The notes beneath the pieces are model-generated. The model was not told the DNA's origin. It made no database searches and was given only the letters and a program-made list of their open reading frames with translations. A stretch of DNA of 64,000 nt from Epiperipatus broadwayi (taxonomy: Eukaryota > Onychophora > Udeonychophora > Euonychophora > Peripatidae). The stretch covers positions 2,757,001 through 2,821,000 of the forward strand of contig JAQFVV010006294.1 of assembly GCA_028023455.1 (NCBI GenBank). The letters are read 5' to 3'. Positions 35,370 through 47,820 of this stretch are shown piece by piece (positions within the stretch are counted from its first letter, which is position 1; each line of letters starts with the position of its first letter). The position numbers and the translations under genes were made by a program.

Positions 35370-35690
35370 CATGTTTATGCTCTAGTAAGTTTTCATTGTA
35401 ATGAAGTAGAGGGTTTATATAATTGTAGAGAATGCTTTTCATCATATCAGACAAAAGTTTAGAATTATCATGGAAGATTTTAAAGCAAGAGTTGAAAATT
35501 GTTTGAAACATGGAAGTATAGTAAATTTGGATATGAAGACAGAAATGAAATGAAAGGAAAGATAAGAGATGTGATATTTATAGAGAAAGAAATACTGTCA
35601 TGATTTTTTTTTGAGAAAAATTTAAAAAGCAAATAATCATCCAAATGAAAATATGTAAAAAAAGTTGAATTATTTTTTGGCAAACAAGAA
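35370..35690 (+). pseudogene. RTE-type LINE endonuclease fragment
   Basis: At about 35466-35560 the + strand reads IIMEDFKARVENCLKHGSIV then NLDMKTEMK, which follows the 'ivmGDFNAkvG....vGkFGyg.RNErG' block of the RTE endonuclease (IGGFNTRIGKQ ... NFGYGNRNERG in the 8.4-8.9 kb copy). It breaks down by 35690. A second endonuclease fragment in the same orientation follows at about 36.9 kb, so two relics lie in a row. Confidence 0.5.
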
Positions 35691-36869
35691 AATATATTTA
35701 AAGACTAATGTTTTTAATAGATTCATTACAGGGAATGAAACTACAAGCAGTGTACATCTTAGAAATAATCTTTATTAATAAATATTAGATATCATTTAAG
35801 AATTGCTTATGCCATCTGTAAGTTAGAGTTTGCAATATATTGTATTTTTTTTTTTTGTCAAAGTTAAGCTTAATCTGATGAAACAAATCATTAAATGTAA
35901 GCATTAATAGATGAAAAATCTTTTTTGTTACAAGCATATAATTTTTCAAATTTACACTCATTGAAGAGATAAAATATAGTCTCATTTTCATTTAGATGCA
36001 ATAACACTTTAAAAGAAAGATTGAAATTAAGTGATAGTTAAAAAAACTCTTTGATGGTTTCATCACTATGGAATAAATTGAAAACAAATTTTAAATATGC
36101 TTGAAGAGCACAGATATCTTGCATATAACTTGGGAGATCTGGAGAAAAAGTATTTATTCACAATATTAGCCACTTTATATTTAAATACAATCCTCGCTAA
36201 ATAATTAGCATTCAGTTATTTTGAATAACTTTATATTGCACAGAAAGTTCATACAGGAATATTTTGATCTCGGATTATAGTCACCAAGCACATATTAAAA
36301 TACTGAAGGCTTAATTAGAGATTTATATCTTTGCCTTATTAGAAGAAATGAAGCTTCAGAAAAGCAAACTCAAGACTAGCATAATACAAAAATAGAGAAG
36401 TTGAAGAAACAAAATATAAGACCCAAACTTAGAATAGTACAAAGAAATATAAATAGCAACTAAAGGAAAAAAATGGGAAGAATATTGTGGTATATATATA
36501 TTTGTAATCATATTGATTCTATTGGCTTTGGTATTTATCATGTTTATCTAGGAAGCATTTGATAAGGATTTATGTGAACATAATTTCTAGAAAATAGTTT
36601 AAATTCAAAACTTAGATCTTAAAAATAATTTTAGAATTTGATATTTTGGATATTAATTTAATAATAGAATAAGAAAAAAATTGTTACTATAGGAATATGT
36701 GAAACAAATTGAATTATTTAATAAATGATAAATAGATATATTAGAATTTACTGTTCCAGTGCAGGAATAGATGTAATGATTTAAGAAATACTTAGAATTA
36801 AAAATAATATTTTTATAAGAAGGATTTTTTTTTTTGTAAATAATAGTTATTGATAATTGGATAGGAAGC
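35691..36869. other. AT-rich DNA, probably further LINE debris
   Basis: No motif read with confidence. Open frames at 35785-35991, 36356-36541 and 36653-36877 are on the strand opposite to the LINE relics and are low complexity. Confidence 0.3.
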
Positions 36870-38520
36870 AATTTCAAGAGCTTATTGTTATCACATTGGA
36901 CATGTCAGCAAAATGATGTACTCATCCCTAATATAATGTTAGGACTGGGAAGAAAAACTAAGAGATTAATGACTAGGAATAAGAAATGAGAAATCAGAGT
37001 TGTTTTTATGAGGAAAACATCATAATAATAATGAATACATGGTTTAAAAATCACAATAACTGGATTTACATATAAAAAGCTTCAGCTATAGGAACAGATT
37101 ATATATTAATTCAGAATATTTAGTAACTACAAAAAGATTAGTCATATATCCTGAAACTGACATAGATTCAGGTTGTAATGCAGTAGTATTAAGAGTTAAA
37201 GCAAAATTTAATAATATTAGAAATTCTAAGAAAAGAAAGATTTGGTTTTTAATAAATTAAAGGAGCCATTACATAATTTTTCTATTGTTAGTTGAAAAAT
37301 TATAAGAAATAGAAGAATAAATAGTAGATTGAATTCAATTGAAAGGTGAGAAATAATCAAGGAAAATTTAAAAGAATTGCTGCACAGGCAATAGATTAAG
37401 ATAAGATAAAAGAGCAAAAAGTCTTTGATTCAGAGTAAAATGACTAATAAAAAATAATAAAGAAGAAAATATAAAAATATAATGATAATAAGAAATTGAT
37501 ATATGGGTCTAAACATGAATTGAATATGAAATAGATAAAACCTGAGAGAGGATAGTTAGAAAGGCTGCAATGTATTGAGAGTAATTATATAAAAAAGATA
37601 TTTAAAAAAAAAATTAAATAACAATTTCAGCAGGAAAGGAAATTATATTAATGAAAGAGTAATTAAAAAAAGAAATGAGAAACTATTAATAAAAAAGGAG
37701 ACTCAAAAAGATGGGAAGAAAATATAAGCAATATTTATGATTGATATAATTCCAATAATTTGAGATAGATAACACTGAAATGTATAGTTCAACATTGGAG
37801 GATAAATTTGCAGAATCATGTGAGATGATCAAAAAACTATAACAAGATATTTATAAAATTTCAATTCAATTGCTAAAAGCTCTAAGTAGGGAAAGGATTT
37901 GAGAGGAATTAGCCAATGATTTGTTGTAGTATTTTTGATTTAGAAGTGTGATTGACCATTTTTTTTATTTTTGTATATATCTAGTTATTTATTTAGAGAA
38001 AAAGTCTAAGGAGGCTTTTAGAATAACAAGTTTTATCTCATATATTATTAAAATGATGTTAAAGATGTTAAATAGATGTATCTATAATTGATTAAATGTT
38101 TTCTCGTAAGAGTTATTTGCATTTAAAAAGAGTAGAGGGCCAAAAATGGATTGGTGAGCAGTACTGTTAAAAGATATAGTTGTTAAATAGAATGATTAAT
38201 AATGGCAATACTATTATTAATAGAGAATAGAATATTCATTTTCATAAGAATGGCTTGTGATTAAATTATATGATTATGAAGATATTCCTTATGAAAAAAA
38301 CCCTGATGTTTTCTGATGGATATCAGTGGAAGATATCAGTCTTTCATTCATCAAAATTGGCCAAAAGATTCAATAACTTATAAGTGGGGATAATTAAGGA
38401 AACTATCGTAAATGTATAATTTTATTCTCATGTTATTTAAATTGATATTTGGCTAGGTAAACTATATCAATTGAAGTATAATAATTTTAAAATGTGTTGT
38501 ACGGAAATGATATTTGCGTT
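36870..38520 (+). pseudogene. Decayed LINE, endonuclease to start of reverse transcriptase
   Basis: At 36950-37190 the + strand, over shifting frames, gives remains of 'RNERG..lveFa', then 'NTWFKNHNNWIYI' (tacatggtttaaaaatcacaataactgg), then a counterpart of 'DYILI' and DSGCNAVVLRVKAKFNNIRN. This is the end of the RTE-type endonuclease and the start of the linker. At about 38017-38130 it reads FRITSFISYIIKMMLKMLNR then CIYN, and FAFKKSRGPKMD, matching 'YRpIsLlshi.Kl..kii..Ri...i...QfGF.kgrgt.dai' of reverse transcriptases. The relic fades out around 38520. Orientation and order are consistent, so it is a single old insertion. Confidence 0.6.
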
Positions 38521-39639
38521 ATGGAATGAATATATTTCCCCCAGACATTCAAATGAATATGTGAAGCATAATTATTGTTTAAATAGATTACCTTAAAAAT
38601 ATTTACTCAAATCATGACAATTACATACCATGCTCTATAAAAGACAATTTAGTTGATAGATCTAATTTTCCTTTAGTGATTGATCATTTGATCATATCAT
38701 ATGCATCTAGTCAGCAATCATTTAGTTTTTTGTCTTGTCTTGAGATGTTATTATTTCCATGTCGCCATATTCTTATTAGAAAACAAGCACTTTGAAGTGC
38801 TGACTGTTTTCATTTCATGGATATGTTTTATCCACTGCAATTATTTATTCCACTGTATTTTTTTGCAAATTTTTTATACTACTCATTATAATCTCTCTTA
38901 TTAAACATTATTTTTGATCATATTTTGGTTAAGAAGATTTATTTTTCACTTTTTAGTGAATATATTTTTTGCATTTAAGTCTCATTTTGTGAAATTAGAG
39001 TTGACTAGTTTGATCCAATTCACCAACTTTGTTTTCTCTAATTGAACATCTGCAATATGATCTTTTTTAACTATTGATAGTTCCTATATTTTTTCTCATA
39101 ATTTATGAAATTGATTTTGGTAACATCAGGTAGATAACATTTTCATAAGGTTATATATATAAAGTACTATGTTGGAATATATTTTCATTTCTATATTGTA
39201 TGATGTTGAAAGCAACAAGTAATGATAGGTTTTCTTGTTATTTTTTTTCTCATTTCTTTATATATTTAGAAAGAATATGTTTATGAATAAAAAAAATGTT
39301 TATACAATATGTATCTTATTATATAGATTAATATTACTCAGAAATTCTTGGTTCTTGGCTCTTCAGATTTGAAGTAAAATTAAATTGTATTAATTGAATA
39401 AAATTAAGCATAATTTATTAAATATAATATTAGCACATGATTGGATATAAATGATTTACCATTATTATTTTTCTGTTGACATTTGAGAGTGAACTTATAG
39501 CACATAATTACAAACTTAATACTTTTTATTTTGGACATAGTTGAAAATAGTTGAAAATACATAAATGACCTGATTTTTTTAGAAATTCAATTTTTCAGGT
39601 GCTTTGAAACCTGTTTTTTGATCTTAGATGTTTTTGCTC
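38521..39639. other. AT-rich DNA, nothing recognised
   Basis: The 67-codon + frame at 38701-38904 is Phe/Leu/His-rich and unlike a known domain. Nothing else noted. Confidence 0.35.
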
Positions 39640-39975
39640 CATTGTGATGGCTGGTGTAAAAATACTCAGATATTAGAAGCTTTTGTCATAATTGTTTTGA
39701 TATTCTTTATTTTATTTATAAACTTTTTAGCATGAAATTGCACACTATACTGATTAGACTTTTTAACAATAAATTTTTTATAAAATACTGTGCTACAAAC
39801 AGTTAAATCTTTGTGTACGTGTTGCTACATCATGATAGCTGAAAAAAAAATCTAGATATTAGAGGCTTCTCCCATAAATTTTTTTGTTCTCATAAACTTA
39901 TAGCATATGATGGCAATCTTTTTAAAAATGTAATTAGGGTCATGTGATATAATAATGGCTGAACTAAAAGTATTT
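39640..39975 (+). repeat. Diverged direct repeats (about 180 then 120 bases apart)
   Basis: 'ctccattgtgatggctggtgtaaaaatactcagatattagaagcttttgtcataa' (39636) recurs as 'ctacatcatgatagctgaaaaaaaaatctagatattagaggcttctcccataaa' (39824). A short third trace, 'tgtgatataataatggctgaactaaaag', starts near 39945. 'ttataaactttttagcat' and 'cataaacttatagcat' follow the first two. This is an old tandem array, without coding capacity. Confidence 0.5.
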
Positions 39976-40089
39976 AAAAAATATAAATTTTTATGAATTT
40001 TGAAATCATGATATTCTAACTTTAATATTATTATTATTATTTTATAGAGAAATGAGATTAAATGTATTGTAAATTTTTTAAAAAAATAA

Positions 40090-40330
40090 AAAAGGAACGT
40101 AAAGGTTTATTGCATCATATTTGCTGATCATATAAGTTTGCAGATGGCAAGAATGAGCTTAATCACCAAGTATTAATAAGTACCTATAAAAAATAAAAAT
40201 ATCTAAGTGCAAAGTTATCAAAATAGGTGAATGGGAAAAGGCATAATGATACTTGGATAAGAATATTTAGGAAGTTAGATGCATGGGATAAGGAATACAA
40301 TAATAAAATAATGGATTTGAAAGATATTGC
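40090..40330 (+). pseudogene. Possible LINE reverse transcriptase trace
   Basis: Around 40095-40260 the + strand reads roughly LLHHIC.SYKFADGKNELNH followed by KYLSAKLSK and VNGKRHNDTWI. It could be the debris of a polymerase box and following K-C-K-V segment of a CR1- or R1-like element. It is a single weak trace. Confidence 0.2.
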
Positions 40331-41063
40331 TTTACAGATTGACTTCCAGTTGAGTAAAGTAAAAAAAAACTGTTTAGTCTATTGATTAACTGCTGTTGCA
40401 TTCCATAGTTACTTTAGTGCTCAAAAGTCATATGAACTTCTAAGCAACAGACCATTTGATTGCTTAGCTGTATATTACTGCTCAATGATAGAGTGACTGA
40501 TACAAGAACTAAAGATTTAAATTAATTTTCAACTAAGTAAAACAAAAATCAATTTTGTCACTTGATTCAAATTATGTTCAATCTTGCCTTCTCAGATGCC
40601 ACATGATCTTTTGAGCAATCATTTAGATTATTTTATTGCAATGACTAAACACGCACTTAATAAGGATAGATTATTTTATAATGCCTTAAAATTAGATTTA
40701 AGAGATGTACAAACTATTTTGCATAGAGAATAGCTTTTTTGGGCAGTAAAAATATTAGATTAGGTGGGCAGAATGGAAAGTTTGAAATTGAAAGTATAAG
40801 ATTAGTTGTGAAAAAATGTTTAAAATAAATGAATTATGAAGTGGAAGAACAAATTGATTACACATATACTTAGAAATAGAGAAAAATTTAAAATATGTAA
40901 AAGAAGAATGGTAAAAGAGGAAAAAGTTTATTGGTTCTAAGGAAGGGGATGGTCATAAGACTAGAGCTTTACTATGTTATATGTATGTGTCTTATATAAG
41001 CAAAAAGTATGTATATATATAGCAAGCATATGATAGAAATGCTTTGAAAGATCACTTGGTAAA
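40331..41063. other. AT-rich DNA with weak internal repeats
   Basis: 'ccagttgagtaaagtaaaaa' (about 40348) and 'caactaagtaaaacaaaaa' (about 40530) suggest a second diverged direct repeat. Nothing coding was recognised. Confidence 0.3.
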
Positions 41064-41189
41064 ATAGCAATTTTATGTGAACATTTTATATTTTTCAAGA
41101 AAATTACAATCCATATACTACTATTAATAGCAATTTTATGTGAACATTTTATATTTTTCAAGAAAATTACAATCCATATACTACTATTA
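41064..41189 (+). repeat. 63-bp tandem duplication, two identical copies
   Basis: The unit starting 'atagcaattttatgtgaaca' occurs at 41064-41126 and again at 41127-41189 without a difference, so the duplication is recent. It creates the internal peptide repeat in the - strand frame 40961-41248, which is otherwise not gene-like. Confidence 0.9.
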
Positions 41190-41249
41190 TACTCTTTACT
41201 ATAGCATATACTATTATGCCATGGATATAAATATCCCCTCCCCCTCAAC

Positions 41250-41925
41250 TTAGCTTTTATTTAAGACAATTCATTTAATTTTATTTATTTTTAAACATAG
41301 CTGTTAATAGTTATTTTATTACTGCTGTTACTCAAAATTGATTGGATAGTTTCACTTATCTAAATCATGTATCATTGCAAGCTTTTCTATCTATGTGAAT
41401 TTTTCTCTTAGTGGCTTTCAAAATGTTCTAAAATATTTTTTTTTATTATGAAAAACTTAAAATTTAAATTCTCATTTAATTATTGAATAACTATAAATTA
41501 TATATTTATCCAACTTTTAGTTGGATCTAATTATTAAAGCTATTTATATTCACTATTGCCATTTAATTTAAGAAACATTTTTAATTAAATGCAATAAAAT
41601 AACTTTTCTCATCTACCCCCCCCCCCTTTTTTTTTTTTTTTTGAGATTCAGACTAATTAGTACATAAACATAAAAAGTTTTCCCTTTATTATACTTCCTT
41701 TTATATTGTGACCTTTAAATATCACATATCACACAGATTATTTTATCACTGTAAAAATATTATTGAAGCATTTTTTTCTTTAAAATAAAATTTATAGTTG
41801 ATATTTATTTTACTTTATCAATACCAATATATATTCAAATTATAATTAAACATTTTGATTTACAAGTGGCAAATTTTCTGTACCAACAACTTTGATACTA
41901 ATCATTTTAGATAAATATAGTAATA
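41250..41925. other. AT-rich DNA with a C11/T tract
   Basis: A run of 11 C followed by about 16 T lies at 41616-41642. No gene seen. Confidence 0.4.
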
Positions 41926-41929
41926 ATTA

Positions 41930-42330
41930 TTACTAATCATTTATTAGACTAGAGATTATATCTAGTGCAGATGTAAATTTTAAACTTCAGTTAAAGATTA
42001 ATATACCTATTTTAATTATGCATAAATGCAACATTTTTTTTTTTCATATGCAATATCTTTTATAAAATATATTTAAAACTTTCCACCACACATTAAATAA
42101 ATAAAGACATCTAAAAAGACAAATGACCATCTAGTTGTGCATTTCATGTTGATTGAGCACTCCTCAATTGGCCCAACATACAAATTATTACATTTTGATA
42201 TACGATTCATAACTTTGACACCATTTACTTCAGACAGTAACAATTAATACTAATCATTTATTAGATATTTACTATACTAGAGATTACCCATACTTCGTAT
42301 GTAAACTTTAAATCTCAGTTAAATAATTTG
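41930..42330 (+). repeat. Diverged direct repeat around a MITE-like core
   Basis: 'ttactaatcatttattagactagagattatatc' (about 41930) recurs as 'atactaatcatttattagatatttactatactagagattaccc' (about 42250). Both are followed by a related 'atgtaaa(t)tttaaa(c)ttcagttaaa'. Between them 42138-42190 ('gtgcatttcatgttgattgagcactcctcaattggcc') resembles the centre of the foldback MITE at 10128-10516. Confidence 0.45.
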
Positions 42331-42334
42331 ATAT

Positions 42335-44542
42335 TAGTAAATTGTGAATTAATGATGAAACATATAAGAGATGGTTACTGGAGCCAAGTAATGAATAATA
42401 AATAATTAAGTATGAAATGCATATTTTGGTTTCCTTTTTTTTTTTTTCCAGATGTCTTTATTCCTACATTTCAAGAATATATATGGTAGTATAGAAATTT
42501 TAAGTAATATGATTGAATTAAAAATATTTATAATATTTGTCACTGGAAATATATTAAATATACATTGCAGTAAATTCAAATAACTACACCTGTTTTAGTT
42601 ATTAAAAAAATAAATAAATAAAAGAAGTATTTTATTACACTTTTTTAAATCTGGAATTCATTTATGAGTATCTCTAATGATGATGATAATGATAATTGGT
42701 TAGTAGTTGTGTTCTGACCTTCTTAAAAGTTACTAAAACTATTCTTACAGAAATTTGTTTTCCATTATTTATGTATTCAGTCATCATATTTATTGTAAGA
42801 AAGTATTGATTGTGATCAATGAGGACTTTTTTTTTTCTAAATATTTATAATTTACTTAATATCTTCTACTGTTATAATATGCAGTTACTTGGTTTTGAAT
42901 TAACTTTTAAAAGTGTGTTTTTTAATGACTTTGTGATTTCTATTTTAAGTATAATTACAATTTAAACAAGATTAATAAAATGCCTAATCTTCAATATCTA
43001 AACAAAATGGGAGTACATGTATATCTAGGCTTGTAATAAAACATTTCATTGATAATTATTTCTACTAATAGCCATCTATTATTATTGACATCTTTAAGCA
43101 TATGTTTTTTTTTTTAAAAAAAAAATTAAATATATGATTATTTAAATACAGTGGTATCAGAAACATATGTTTTGACAATTCTATATGCTTGCTGAAATAA
43201 TGAATTATATTGAATTAAATTGATTTTACTAGAGATAAACTCAAGTTTTATTTATATATACAGCCTTGACTTTTAAAATAAAGAATCTATACGTTATGCA
43301 TCAACATATTAATATAAAGAATATTACTGAAATAGGAATATAGAAATATTTCTTATGATAGACTATATACTTTACAAGTATATATTTTAATAAACAGTTG
43401 TGAATGTTTTATCAATGTTGCAATATGCTTAGACTCAAGATAAAAAAAAAAAAAATTGTACAGAGCATTAGCTAAAAACATTCTCATTTCTGTTGCCACA
43501 CATGTATGTCTGTAATGCTAGAATGGCCTGGGTAAACCAAATCAAATGTCTAAGATTATCTTTTTTGCCATTGTAAATAATTACTTCTATAATTTTATGT
43601 TTTGAAAATTTTATTGTTTTGTTTTTATGTGGATAATTGATTTTTAATAATTTTATTTTTAAAGAAAATACTATTAATTGAATTTACATTAATGAAATAT
43701 TTTTGTGATTTGTCTGATACCCTTTATATGATCAATATAATAATTTTTTTTTTAAGGACAAGGTAAAATGTGTATGTTATTTTTTTACAAATTTACTATT
43801 TAATTTATATCTTTTAAATGGAAATCAATTTTAGTGTCATTTTTCTTTTGTTAATAAGCTATTTATGGCAACTAATATGGTACTTCTAAACTACATGGAA
43901 ATGAAAATTAAAATTAGTGACTAAACTTCTCTTTGTTGATTGTAATTTGATTGTCAATTTATTCATTATTTTTTCTCATTGATTTATCTTTACATCTAAA
44001 GAACTTTAATTATATATATTAGCTTTTTTGATTAATTAAGATTCTAGAGTTTCCTTTAAAGTCTTTTTTTGTAATGTTTTTCATTTGATAGAAAATGGAA
44101 AATTTAATATGCTTTTAGTAAGTACACTACTAATCTAAAATAAAAAAATCCATTGATGGCTTTTACAAAACTTAATAATATGATTTTCTGAAATGCACTA
44201 TTTTTTAGTTATTGGTGCAGTTTCTAAAATTTATATTTGTGTTATCTTTGGAATTCTTGAATTCATTTTTTAACACTTTTTTGATAATTAAATTTTTAAA
44301 TATATTCTCAGTGAAGTCTGCATCATGATTATAAACTTCTTGAATTTTATATTCTACTGAGCCTACTTCTTTAGACTTAATTATAATGCTGAAAAAAGAT
44401 TGGTGATAAAAAAAAGATATAATGGATATATTTTTATTAAGCTGCCTGAAAAATCAAAGAAATATTGAAAAAATTTGGTAACTAATTACTTATTATATTC
44501 TATTAATTGATCTTTATAGTAAGAAACAACAATGTATATTAT
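42335..44542. other. AT-rich DNA, nothing recognised
   Basis: 43450-43560 is slightly GC-richer ('tgttgccacacatgtatgtctgtaatgctagaatggcctggg') but shows no frame or known motif. The remainder is AT-rich with homopolymer runs. Confidence 0.35.
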
Positions 44543-44720
44543 AATGGTCGATGGAACCTCCCTAACCTATCTGCCATACCAGGGCGCCACTAGGTATTCA
44601 AACCTAGATGAATTTATAAAGGCGACAGACACTTATGGGTGAGATTATTCTTTTATCGAACCGAAAGCTCTAGTCACTAGCTCAGGGAGAAGCTGAGTTT
44701 AAAATATCACACTGATACTA
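44543..44720 (-). repeat. SINE-like segment, - orientation
   Basis: The - strand contains 'ctgagctagtgactagagctttcggttcgata', which resembles tRNA words (A-box-like 'gctagtgactagagc', B-box-like 'ggttcgata') but with only about a dozen bases between them. It is followed by a GC-richer body ('gtctgtcgcctttataaattcatctaggtttgaatacctagtggcgccctggtatggc') ending near 44543. It is clearly foreign to the AT-rich background. A SINE with a deleted tRNA part is the best guess. Confidence 0.4.
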
Positions 44721-45384
44721 TATTTAAAATTTCTAATTCCTAATTTTAAATATTATTAATAAAATATATAAAATAAGTTACTGCCAAAATTTAATTAAAC
44801 AAAACATTTTATTAGCACACACACATGTTAGTATAAACATCTGAAGATTAAATTTACTATTAAATATATTTGATTTAAATTATATGCACAGATGGGTACA
44901 TTAATATATTTATTACAATTTTAATATTTTGCTAAGCATAAATATGCTACATAGATTATGCATATAACCAACCCAATCCTTTTAACCTTAGGCTAAAATC
45001 TTGCATTTAAACCAACGCTGACTTACTGATATACCGATGTGGTCAATGCAAAATGAGATTATTAGCATAACACAATCATGCTAACAGGAATTTACATCTG
45101 GAGCATGATATCATTAGAGAAATAAAGAATCATGGTGGGAAGGGAATGAGCATCTTCCCCTTGATCATTAATAAATTTCACCAACAGACAGGAAAGATCC
45201 ACTGCCCAATTGGTGATACAAAAACAAAATTATTTGAAATATATATATGAGATGCTCTGTAAATGGGAATAGCGGTCTTTGCTGGCTTGCTGTCCCAATC
45301 AGAGCATAAGAAAATCAATGGCATAGGAAATATGTCTATGACCATTGACAACACAATGGCTACACTTTTGAGCCATACGTTCAA
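44721..45384. other. Mixed repeat-like DNA
   Basis: 45000-45384 is less AT-rich ('gtgggaagggaatgagcatcttcccc', 'ctggcttgctgtcccaatcagagc') and has no sustained frame; the 68-codon - frame at 45178-45384 is not recognisable. It is probably part of a mobile element that includes the tandem repeat next to it. Confidence 0.35.
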
Positions 45385-45462
45385 GTAGGTATTATGCCCT
45401 GTATGCTAACATGGTACAAGGGAGTAGGTATTATGCCCTGTATGCTAACATGGTACAAGGGA
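45385..45462 (+). repeat. 39-bp tandem duplication
   Basis: 'gtaggtattatgccctgtatgctaacatggtacaaggga' occurs at 45385-45423 and 45424-45462, identical. The second is followed by 'atgag', so the repeat unit ends there. Confidence 0.9.
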
Positions 45463-46325
45463 ATGAGTATCCAATGCACCTACTCAGATTACGACATAAA
45501 ACATCTGTACATCTATTCACCAGCACCGATTTAACTACAAAACAATTAGTCCAAAATTAACACACCTTAAACTATATAATCTATGTAGCCATTTACGTTT
45601 ATTTTAAATTATTAATTTAAAAGAAATTACTAGAATGGAAATAATAATAGTAAACATATTAAGAGAAAATATAACAAATAATTTAAATTTCTGCTTAATC
45701 AGATGAGAGATTTTATGGGTTAGGTACCATTTAGGTTTAAGTATTTGAAAAGTTCTTAGATGATTAAATTTTATACTTTCCATGGCTGTAGATTTATTTG
45801 AAGTCTGTCTTGGTGGTCCATGATGCATCGTACAATTCAAAGTTTTTTTCATTTCATATTGTTCTAGATAGAGACAAGTCCGTCGTTTGCCGCTTTTTGG
45901 AAACCATTACTCTGGAGGCCGCCTTAGCTGGTGCAAATGCAGGAAGCATAATTTATGCATGACCTCTACATTTTGGAGATCTGCAATACACTTATAAAAT
46001 GTTTCAATAACATGCAGTCAGCAAGAGCATTCCAAATCTAAATCTCCATTTAAGTTTTCTTTTTATATTATTTTGGATTCTTATCAAATTCCAGAATCGA
46101 TCTTGCTTGGCTTGGTGCTGTTTTTATTGGCAAATGATGACTCTTCTCTGTGGACTGTGTATTTATTTCCATCGTTATTGGCCAGCTTGCTTTAGAGTGG
46201 GAACTCAAAATTTTATCACTAGTATTCTTTTAATTGATCTTTTATCTGACTTTATACCCAAGGGCCTATTTGCTATTACATCATTATAGAAAATCACTTC
46301 CATTCTAAGATTAAAAATAACAGTA
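45463..46325. other. Unassigned, partly GC-richer
   Basis: 45870-45960 on the - strand opens with MVSKKRQTTDLSLSRTI before a stop and leads into the - frame 45604-45852 (MKKTLNCTMHHGPPRQTS...). Basic N-terminal peptides like this occur in DNA transposases, but no domain can be read. Nothing else recognised. Confidence 0.25.
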
Positions 46326-47396
46326 GTTGTGAGTTACGCCCAATGTGGCCACTTTATGGTGTTGTTTCTATGCAAAAACACAAATATGCCATTTATGTGG
46401 CCCAACTCACAGCCAATAGAACAGTTCTGTTCATATTAGCTGTTAGCAGACCTAGATGGCACACTTCACAGATTGCTACTGTAGGAGGTGAGGGTGTATG
46501 GAATTCAACTGGCTATAAGTGTTTTTATGTGTATTGGAAATAACGATCTTGCACCTTCTATTACATACTAATAATTGTATCGCACATTCCCTACACATCT
46601 TGGAAAGTGAAAACAATGTCCCAGAAGCATTTCCCATAAGTCACATGAAAAGATACGGTTGCAGGAGCACAGCTACGAGAGTAATGAAATGGCTGTCATT
46701 GTAGATTGTTTGGGAAATCATAATCTTTGTTTTCTCAGACTAGTGCATGTATTGGCCGATCCTTTGGATCGTCAAAACCATCATCCCCCCACATTCCAGC
46801 GCTACTTGCTGAAAGCTTGATTTTCTCAGAATAGTGCATGTATTGGCTGATCCTTCGGATTAACAAAACCATCGGACCCTCCTGCACCTTTCAGCGCTAT
46901 GCGCTGAAAGCTTTACTTCCCTCAAGGTAGGTGTATATTTTGCCCGATCCTTCAGATTGGCAAAACCATCAGATCCTCCTGCACCTTCCAGTGCCATGCA
47001 CTGAAAGTTTTACTTGCTCAGAATAGTGCATGTATTGGCCGAACCTTTGGATCAGCAAAACCATCAGACACTCCTCCCCACACATTCAAGCACTATGTGC
47101 TTAAAGCTTGGTTTGATCAGACTAGTGTATGTATCAGACACCCCCTGCTCATTCCAGCGCTACGCACTGAAAGCTTGGTTTGTGCTACGCACTGAAATGT
47201 ATAGTTTAATTTGAAAATGTAATTTAGAAAAGAAAAAATGTAATTTAGAAAATAATGTTTATCCGTAAATTTTTTAAAAATACTTTTAAAAATTGTCAGA
47301 GAACTGAAACAAAAAATTATCAACCCGGTAACATTACATTTTTTATTTTTGCAAGCAACAATGCCATCAAGCGGCCACATTGGGCGTAACTCCCAA
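46326..47396. mobile_element. TIR element with internal minisatellite
   Basis: The left end 46326-46380 (GTTGTGAGTTACGCCCAATGTGGCC...) and the reverse complement of 47342-47396 (GTTGGGAGTTACGCCCAATGTGGCC...) match over about 55 bases with roughly four in five identical, and the first 25 nearly perfect. A candidate duplication 'aaaaataac' lies close to both ends (46313-46321 and 47399-47407), although it is not flush with the left TIR. The interior holds the tandem repeats at 46734-47190 and no transposase, so the element is non-autonomous. Long TIRs with internal direct repeats are known in Foldback- and Mutator-like elements; assignment here is inference. Confidence 0.75.
46734..47190 (+). 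repeat. Minisatellite, five copies of ~91-99 bp
   Basis: Units start at 46734, 46825, 46921, 47017 and 47116. Each has 'ctcaga(a/c)tagtgcatgtattggccgatcctt(t/c)ggat', then 'aaaaccatcagac', a C-rich stretch, 'ttccagcgctacgcactgaaagctt'. The last unit is shortened and its end 'gctacgcactgaaa' is repeated once more at about 47185. Within each unit 'cagcgctatgcgctg' is a short palindrome. Copies differ by substitutions, so the array is not brand new. Confidence 0.9.
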
Positions 47397-47399
47397 CAA

Positions 47400-47820
47400 A
47401 AAATAACTTTCAACTTTAACTAATTAACAGCTTTGTTTCTATTCTTTTATATTAAAATCAACCTTGTTTTAGATTTTTAACTTTATATAATTAGTTTGCC
47501 ATTTGTGCATTATACATATTAATTTAAATAAAATTTTTAGTAATTTCTTTTTTATATATATATCTGAGGGTGATTTTATTTATATATTTTTTCACTTTTA
47601 TTTCAGAGTGAGGTAACGTTAATATGTATAACGGCACAATATGGCAAACTGAAAGTTATTTTTTTTTAATATTCCTTGGGTGAATGTGATTTTTTATAGT
47701 ATTTTTGTTCTGAATCCAAGTATGTAAAATTTATCAGGTAATAATACTTTTTGAATGGCTTGCAGTTTAAATTTTAACATCTCATATATTTACATCCACA
47801 GTCCAGTATGATCTAAAAGA
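47400..47820. other. AT-rich DNA, nothing recognised
   Basis: No frame or repeat noted. Confidence 0.4.

Noticed and set aside
36653-37417. - strand frames of 60-75 codons
   Set aside because: They are antisense shadows of the + oriented LINE relic, with Ile/Leu/Phe-rich composition.
46734-47190. Regularly spaced repeats resembling a CRISPR array
   Set aside because: The units are 91-99 bp tandem repeats without unique spacers, in a eukaryotic context and inside a TIR element.
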